Source: Mycolicibacterium neoaurum VKM Ac-1815D
GTDB lineage: Bacteria; Actinomycetota; Actinomycetes; Mycobacteriales; Mycobacteriaceae
NCBI RefSeq assembly: GCF_000317305.3
Contig: NC_023036.2
Span: 4,092,001-4,156,000, forward strand
Length of the DNA stretch: 64,000 bases
Direction: 5' to 3'
Positions 60,490 through 64,000 of the stretch are shown here, in pieces. Position numbers and translations under genes: made by a program. Position 1 is the stretch's first letter; every line of letters begins with the position of its first letter. The notes below the pieces were generated by a model. It was given only the letters and a program-made list of their open reading frames with translations. It did no database searches and was not told where the DNA came from.

Positions 60490-62098
60490 ACCGCCGCCGA
60501 CGCCGGCCGGTACCGAAGATGCTGCGGGTGATCTCACGCCCGATCACCGTGCCCGCCGAGCGCATGGCGCTCTTGAACGCCGGGCTGTCCACCACCTTGT
60601 CCAGCAGGCTCGGCTCCATCGGGGCCGGCGGCGGGTAATCAGGGATCGCCACCGGATCCGGGTACAACGGCGGCGGCAGATCAGGCACGGTCGCGGTCGG
60701 CGGGGGCGGCACCGGGGCGGTCACCGGCGGCGGGGGCGGTGCCAGTCGCGCGGTGAGCAACTCGTAGGCCGACTCGCGGTCGATGGTCTGCCCGTAGGTC
60801 GCCTGTAACGGACTGGCCTGCGCCGCCGCCCTGATCGCGTCCGGACCGATGGTGTCCATCAGGGAGCGCGGCGCCCGCATCCGGGTCCAGGCGACCGGGG
60901 TGGGGGCACCGTTCTCCGAGAGCACGGTGATGATGGCCTCCCCGATACCCAACGACGTCAGCGCCGACTCCAGGTCGTAGGTCGTGGTCTTGGGATAGGT
61001 GCGGACGGTCTTGGACAGCGCCTTCTGATCGTCGGGAGTGAACGCGCGCAACGCGTGCTGCACCCGGGCACCGAGCTGGCTCAGTACGCCGTTGGGTACA
61101 TCGGTGGGGAGCTGGGTGCAGAAGAAGACGCCGACACCCTTGGAGCGGATCAGTTTCACGGTCTGCTCCACCTGCGCCAGGAATGCCTTGGAGGCGTCGT
61201 CGAACAGCAGGTGCGCCTCGTCGAAGAAGAACACCAGTTTCGGCCTGTCCAGGTCGCCCTCCTCGGGCAGCGTCGTGAACAGGTCGGCCAGCACCCACAT
61301 CAGGAAGGTCGAGAACATGACCGGGCGGGCCGCCTGGTCACCGAGCTCCAGCAGCGTGATGACACCGCGACCCTGCGCGTCGACCCGGATCAGGTCCTTG
61401 GGTTCGAGCTCCGGCTCGCCGAAGAAGGTGTCCGCACCCTCGGCCTCCAGGTTGACCAGCGCGCGCAGGATCACCCCGGCCGTCGTGGTCGACACCGCGC
61501 CCAGCGCCTTGAGTTCGGGTTTGCCCTCGTCACTGATCAGGTACTGGATGACCGCGCGCAGGTCTTTGAGATCCAGCAGCGCCAGCCCCTTCTGATCGGC
61601 GAAGTGGAAGATCAGTCCGAGCGTCGACTCCTGGGTTGCGTTGAGCCCCAGCACCTTCGACAGCAGGATGGGCCCGAAACTGGTGATGGTCGCGCGCACC
61701 GGGACACCGATGCCGTCGGTGCCCAGGGACAGGAACTCGACCGGGTGGGCGGCAGGGGCCCAGGCATCGCCGGTGTCGGCGGCGCGTTGCAGGGTCCGGT
61801 CGCTGTTGGCGCCCGGCTGCGACAGACCGGACAGGTCGCCTTTGACGTCGGCCATCACCACGGGCACCCCGGCGGCCGAGAGCTGCTCGGCCATCAGCTG
61901 CAGCGATTTGGTCTTGCCGGTGCCGGTGGCGCCGGCGACCAGACCGTGCCGGTTCACCATCGCCAGCGGGATGCGGACCGCCGCGCCCGGATCGACCACC
62001 CCGTCGACGACGACCGCGCCGAGCTCCAGAGCCTGCCCCTGAGTGGCATAACCTGCGGCGATCTGTTGTGCGGGGGTCTGCTCGGGCTGCACCGTCAT
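60488..62098 (-). CDS. HerA-like ATPase, DUF853
   Basis: A 536-residue RecA-fold ATPase. Walker A is GATGTGKTKS at about residue 56; Walker B is VFFFDEAHLLFDD; the C-terminus is Pro-rich (PPPPPVTAPVPPPP) with a final basic stretch. The family (YjgR, Rv2510c) is related to HerA/FtsK DNA pumps, but its role is not established. ATG 62098 lies seven bases after a TAATGT box, so the mRNA is probably leaderless. It is divergent from orn. Its stop lies in the palindrome shared with cmrA. Confidence 0.88.
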   Translation of the reverse strand: MTVQPEQTPAQQIAAGYATQGQALELGAVVVDGVVDPGAAVRIPLAMVNRHGLVAGATGTGKTKSLQLMAEQLSAAGVPVVMADVKGDLSGLSQPGANSDRTLQRAADTGDAWAPAAHPVEFLSLGTDGIGVPVRATITSFGPILLSKVLGLNATQESTLGLIFHFADQKGLALLDLKDLRAVIQYLISDEGKPELKALGAVSTTTAGVILRALVNLEAEGADTFFGEPELEPKDLIRVDAQGRGVITLLELGDQAARPVMFSTFLMWVLADLFTTLPEEGDLDRPKLVFFFDEAHLLFDDASKAFLAQVEQTVKLIRSKGVGVFFCTQLPTDVPNGVLSQLGARVQHALRAFTPDDQKALSKTVRTYPKTTTYDLESALTSLGIGEAIITVLSENGAPTPVAWTRMRAPRSLMDTIGPDAIRAAAQASPLQATYGQTIDRESAYELLTARLAPPPPPVTAPVPPPPTATVPDLPPPLYPDPVAIPDYPPPAPMEPSLLDKVVDSPAFKSAMRSAGTVIGREITRSIFGTGRRRRR

Positions 62099-62105
62099 GC
62101 GGCAG

Positions 62106-62111
62106 ACATTA
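62106..62111 (-). promoter_or_regulatory. -10 box of leaderless HerA-like gene
   Basis: On the minus strand TAATGT is followed by seven bases and then ATG 62098, the spacing for a leaderless transcript. Confidence 0.5.
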
Positions 62112-62179
62112 CTGAAGCGCACCCCGTCGGGGCGGGTTCACGCAGCTGATCATCGGCGGTGGGAATACTGTGGATCGCT

Positions 62180-62809
62180 GTGCGTGAAGAACTGGTGTGG
62201 ATCGACTGCGAGATGACCGGGCTCGATCTGAAGTCCGACAAGCTCATCGAGATTGCCGCGTTGGTCACCGATGCCGACCTCAACGTCCTCGGCGACGGTA
62301 TCGACGTGGTGATCCACGCCGAGGCCGAGGACCTGTCCGGCATGGTCGAGGTGGTCGCCAAGATGCATGCGAATTCCGGGCTGGACAAGGAGGTGCTGGC
62401 CTCCGACATCGACCTCGCCACCGCCGAGACGATGGTGCTGGACTACATCCGCAGCCATGTGAAGACCGCCAAAACCGCTCCGCTGTGCGGCAATTCGATC
62501 GCGACCGATCGCGGTTTCATCGCTCGCGACATGCCGACCCTGGACAACTACCTGCACTACCGGATGATCGACGTCAGCTCGATCAAGGAGCTGTGCCGGC
62601 GCTGGTACCCGCGGATCTACTTCGGTCAGCCCGAGAAGGGTCTGGCCCACCGGGCGCTGGCCGATATCCACGAGTCCATCCAGGAGCTCAAGTACTACCG
62701 GCGCACCGCGTTCGTGGCCGCGCCCGGGCCCTCGACCAGCGAGATCGCGGCGGTCGCCGCCGAGCTGGGCCCCCGCGGCAGCGCGCCGAACCAAACCGAT
62801 TCGGTGTAA
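62180..62809 (+). CDS. orn: oligoribonuclease, DEDDh 3'-5' exonuclease
   Basis: A 209-residue nuclease that degrades two- to five-nucleotide RNAs, including pGpG from c-di-GMP. The DEDDh residues are in WIDCEMTGLD, the Asp regions of GFIARDMP and the HRALADIHESI motif (catalytic His and last Asp). GTG 62180 is chosen because homology to Rv2511 starts with REELVWID and a TACTGT box lies upstream (62166-62171); the longer frame from 62159 adds unconserved residues. It is divergent from the HerA-like gene and followed by tRNA-His. Confidence 0.95.
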   Translation: MREELVWIDCEMTGLDLKSDKLIEIAALVTDADLNVLGDGIDVVIHAEAEDLSGMVEVVAKMHANSGLDKEVLASDIDLATAETMVLDYIRSHVKTAKTAPLCGNSIATDRGFIARDMPTLDNYLHYRMIDVSSIKELCRRWYPRIYFGQPEKGLAHRALADIHESIQELKYYRRTAFVAAPGPSTSEIAAVAAELGPRGSAPNQTDSV

Positions 62810-62854
62810 CGACCCTCATGCGGTTAAGATCGTCAGCGCCGCTCACGCGGCAAT

Positions 62855-62928
62855 GGTGGCTGTAGTTCAGTTGGTAGAGCACCAGGTTGTGATCCTGGCT
62901 GTCGCGGGTTCGAGTCCCGTCAGCCACC
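62855..62928 (+). tRNA. tRNA-His (anticodon GTG)
   Basis: The acceptor GTGGCTG pairs with CAGCCAC, and the extra G at -1 (62855) pairs with C73 (62928), the identity element of tRNA-His. The anticodon loop TTGTGAT has GTG; the T arm is GCGGG-TTCGAGT-CCCGT. The position after orn is conserved in mycobacteria. A strong terminator follows. Confidence 0.95.
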
Positions 62929-62938
62929 CGGTAACGGG

Positions 62939-62968
62939 AACGCCGCCCACTCAGGTGGGCGGCGTTTT
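62939..62968 (+). terminator. rho-independent terminator after tRNA-His
   Basis: CGCCGCCCAC (62941-62950) pairs perfectly with GTGGGCGGCG (62955-62964) around a TCAG loop, followed by TTTT. Confidence 0.9.
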
Positions 62969-63033
62969 CGCGTTCGAGGTCCCGATTCGGAGAAAAGCGA
63001 CGCGTTTCCGCGTTTCCGGCACGCACCCGCAGG

Positions 63034-64000
63034 ATGATCTGGCAGGTGGGGACCTCCAAGACCGTCGCCGGGCTGGCATGCCTGGCACTGCTGGCGGCCG
63101 GCTGCGGCACCGCGGTCTCCAGCGGACCCACCGTCGCGCATGACGCACCCACCCGACTGATCGACCGTGACGTGCCGTGGGCACAGGTCGGATCGGGTTG
63201 GACACTGGCCACCTGGGCCGAAAGCCCCGACACGACCACACTGACGCTGGTCAGCCCGGCCGGTGACCGGCATCGGATCACCGAACTGGCCGCAAACTAT
63301 CGGCTCACCGACTGGTCCGGTGACGGCAGGCGCGCGCTGTTCAGCTCCAGCGACTACGACGCGGGCACCTATGGCACCACGACGCTCACCGAACTGGACC
63401 TGAGCACCGGCGCCACCACGGTCACCACCATGGAGGGACGCATCGCGGCCCGCTACACCCGGCCCACCGGCAAGGCCCTGTTCGTCACCGACGAGGACCG
63501 CAGGACCCTGCGCCGTGTCGACCTGGACGGCGTCGAGCAGCTCTCCTACGCCACCGACCGGCTCGGAGCGGCGGGCAGTTTCAACGGCCACCACCTGGCC
63601 AGCATCGACGGCACCCTGCTGGTGCTCGGCGCAGACAAGGGCCTGGCCGTCGTCGGCAACAACGGCCGGTTACGCGACCACCTCGATCTGCCGGGACCGA
63701 ACACCCACTGCGTACCGGTGCGCTGGTGGAACAGCGGCGCCGTGCTGGCCCGCTGTTCGGACGTGGAGCTGATCGGTAATCAGTTGTGGCAGATCCCGCT
63801 GGACGGGTCGACACCGACCGCGCTCACCGCGTTCAGCTCGGGCCGCCGCGATGACTACGGCGATGTGGCGGCCTGGCGGTTGCCCGAGGGCGCGTTCTTC
63901 CAGTCGCTGGGCGCGTGCGGAGCCACCTCGCTGGTGCGCCGCGATGCGCTGCTGGCGGTGCCCGGAGTGGACGCCGGCAAATCCGTGGTGGTCGTCGGAG
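63034..64000 (+). CDS. beta-propeller-like secreted lipoprotein (3' truncated by window)
   Basis: The frame runs open from 63034 to the window end, at least 322 residues. A signal peptide ends in the lipobox LLAAGC, with Cys at about residue 24, so the mature protein is lipid-anchored outside the membrane. The body has repeated beta-strand patterns with W/F-S-x-D-G motifs (DWSGDGRRALFSS, LSTGATTVTT, VDLDGVEQLSYAT), as in TolB/WD40-like propellers. ATG 63034 or GTG 63046 may be the start; AGGA lies before the latter. The function is unknown. It is isolated by the tRNA-His terminator. Confidence 0.75.
   Translation, partial: MIWQVGTSKTVAGLACLALLAAGCGTAVSSGPTVAHDAPTRLIDRDVPWAQVGSGWTLATWAESPDTTTLTLVSPAGDRHRITELAANYRLTDWSGDGRRALFSSSDYDAGTYGTTTLTELDLSTGATTVTTMEGRIAARYTRPTGKALFVTDEDRRTLRRVDLDGVEQLSYATDRLGAAGSFNGHHLASIDGTLLVLGADKGLAVVGNNGRLRDHLDLPGPNTHCVPVRWWNSGAVLARCSDVELIGNQLWQIPLDGSTPTALTAFSSGRRDDYGDVAAWRLPEGAFFQSLGACGATSLVRRDALLAVPGVDAGKSVVVVG

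Overview
The window is high-GC actinobacterial chromosome, almost certainly a rapidly growing mycobacterium (Mycolicibacterium type). Gene content and order follow the M. tuberculosis Rv2464c-Rv2511 segment: nei, rpiB, the mycothiol-dependent reductase, pepN, CtaJ, glbO, aglA, NAD-GDH, ettA, ssb, plsB2, plsC, WS/DGAT, echA14, the bkd/acc leucine operon with bkaR, the mycolate reductase cmrA, orn and tRNA-His. Locus equivalences are recalled from family knowledge, not searched.

Layout. 1-834: right end of an element integrated at a tRNA-Gly gene; only the 3' tRNA remnant and the host terminator are seen. 860-13.7 kb: species-variable block with a lipoprotein, a serine hydrolase, a Cmx-type chloramphenicol exporter with a possible leader peptide, a Na+/H+ antiporter, nei-rpiB, a TetR/SDR pair with twin operators, a three-gene pyrimidine-base operon (NCS1 permease, yeast-type cytosine deaminase, IPNS-type oxygenase) and MgtE. 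13.8-38.9 kb: conserved mycobacterial core, including respiratory-supercomplex subunits, glbO-aglA, the giant NAD-glutamate dehydrogenase, EttA, SsbB, a PknB paralogue, a CopD/CtaG copper protein and a translationally coupled glycerolipid operon (WS/DGAT-plsC-plsB2).

38.9-46.6 kb: accessory insert beside tRNA-Arg. It holds an orphan PD-(D/E)XK nuclease, an anti-sigma antagonist (STAS) divergent from a bacteriophytochrome fused to a SpoIIE-type phosphatase, two small genes downstream of the phytochrome, and a 1025-residue Gly/Ala-rich exported protein. I think the phytochrome-phosphatase plus STAS pair, a possible red-light input to a partner-switching sigma-factor cascade, is the most interesting system here.

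46.8-57.5 kb: echA14, then the eight-gene leucine/branched-chain keto-acid operon accD1-accA1-fadE19-maoC-citE-bkdA-bkdB-bkdC, repressed by divergent BkaR through two GTTAAT-N4-ATTAAC operators. 57.5-64 kb: a Pro-rich membrane protein, an Atg22-like exporter, cmrA, a HerA-like ATPase, orn, tRNA-His and a truncated beta-propeller lipoprotein. Two copies of a REP-like palindrome sit exactly at convergent stop codons (20995 and 60441).

No intergenic stretch exceeds 300 bases. No CRISPR array, IS element, rRNA or replication origin was seen.
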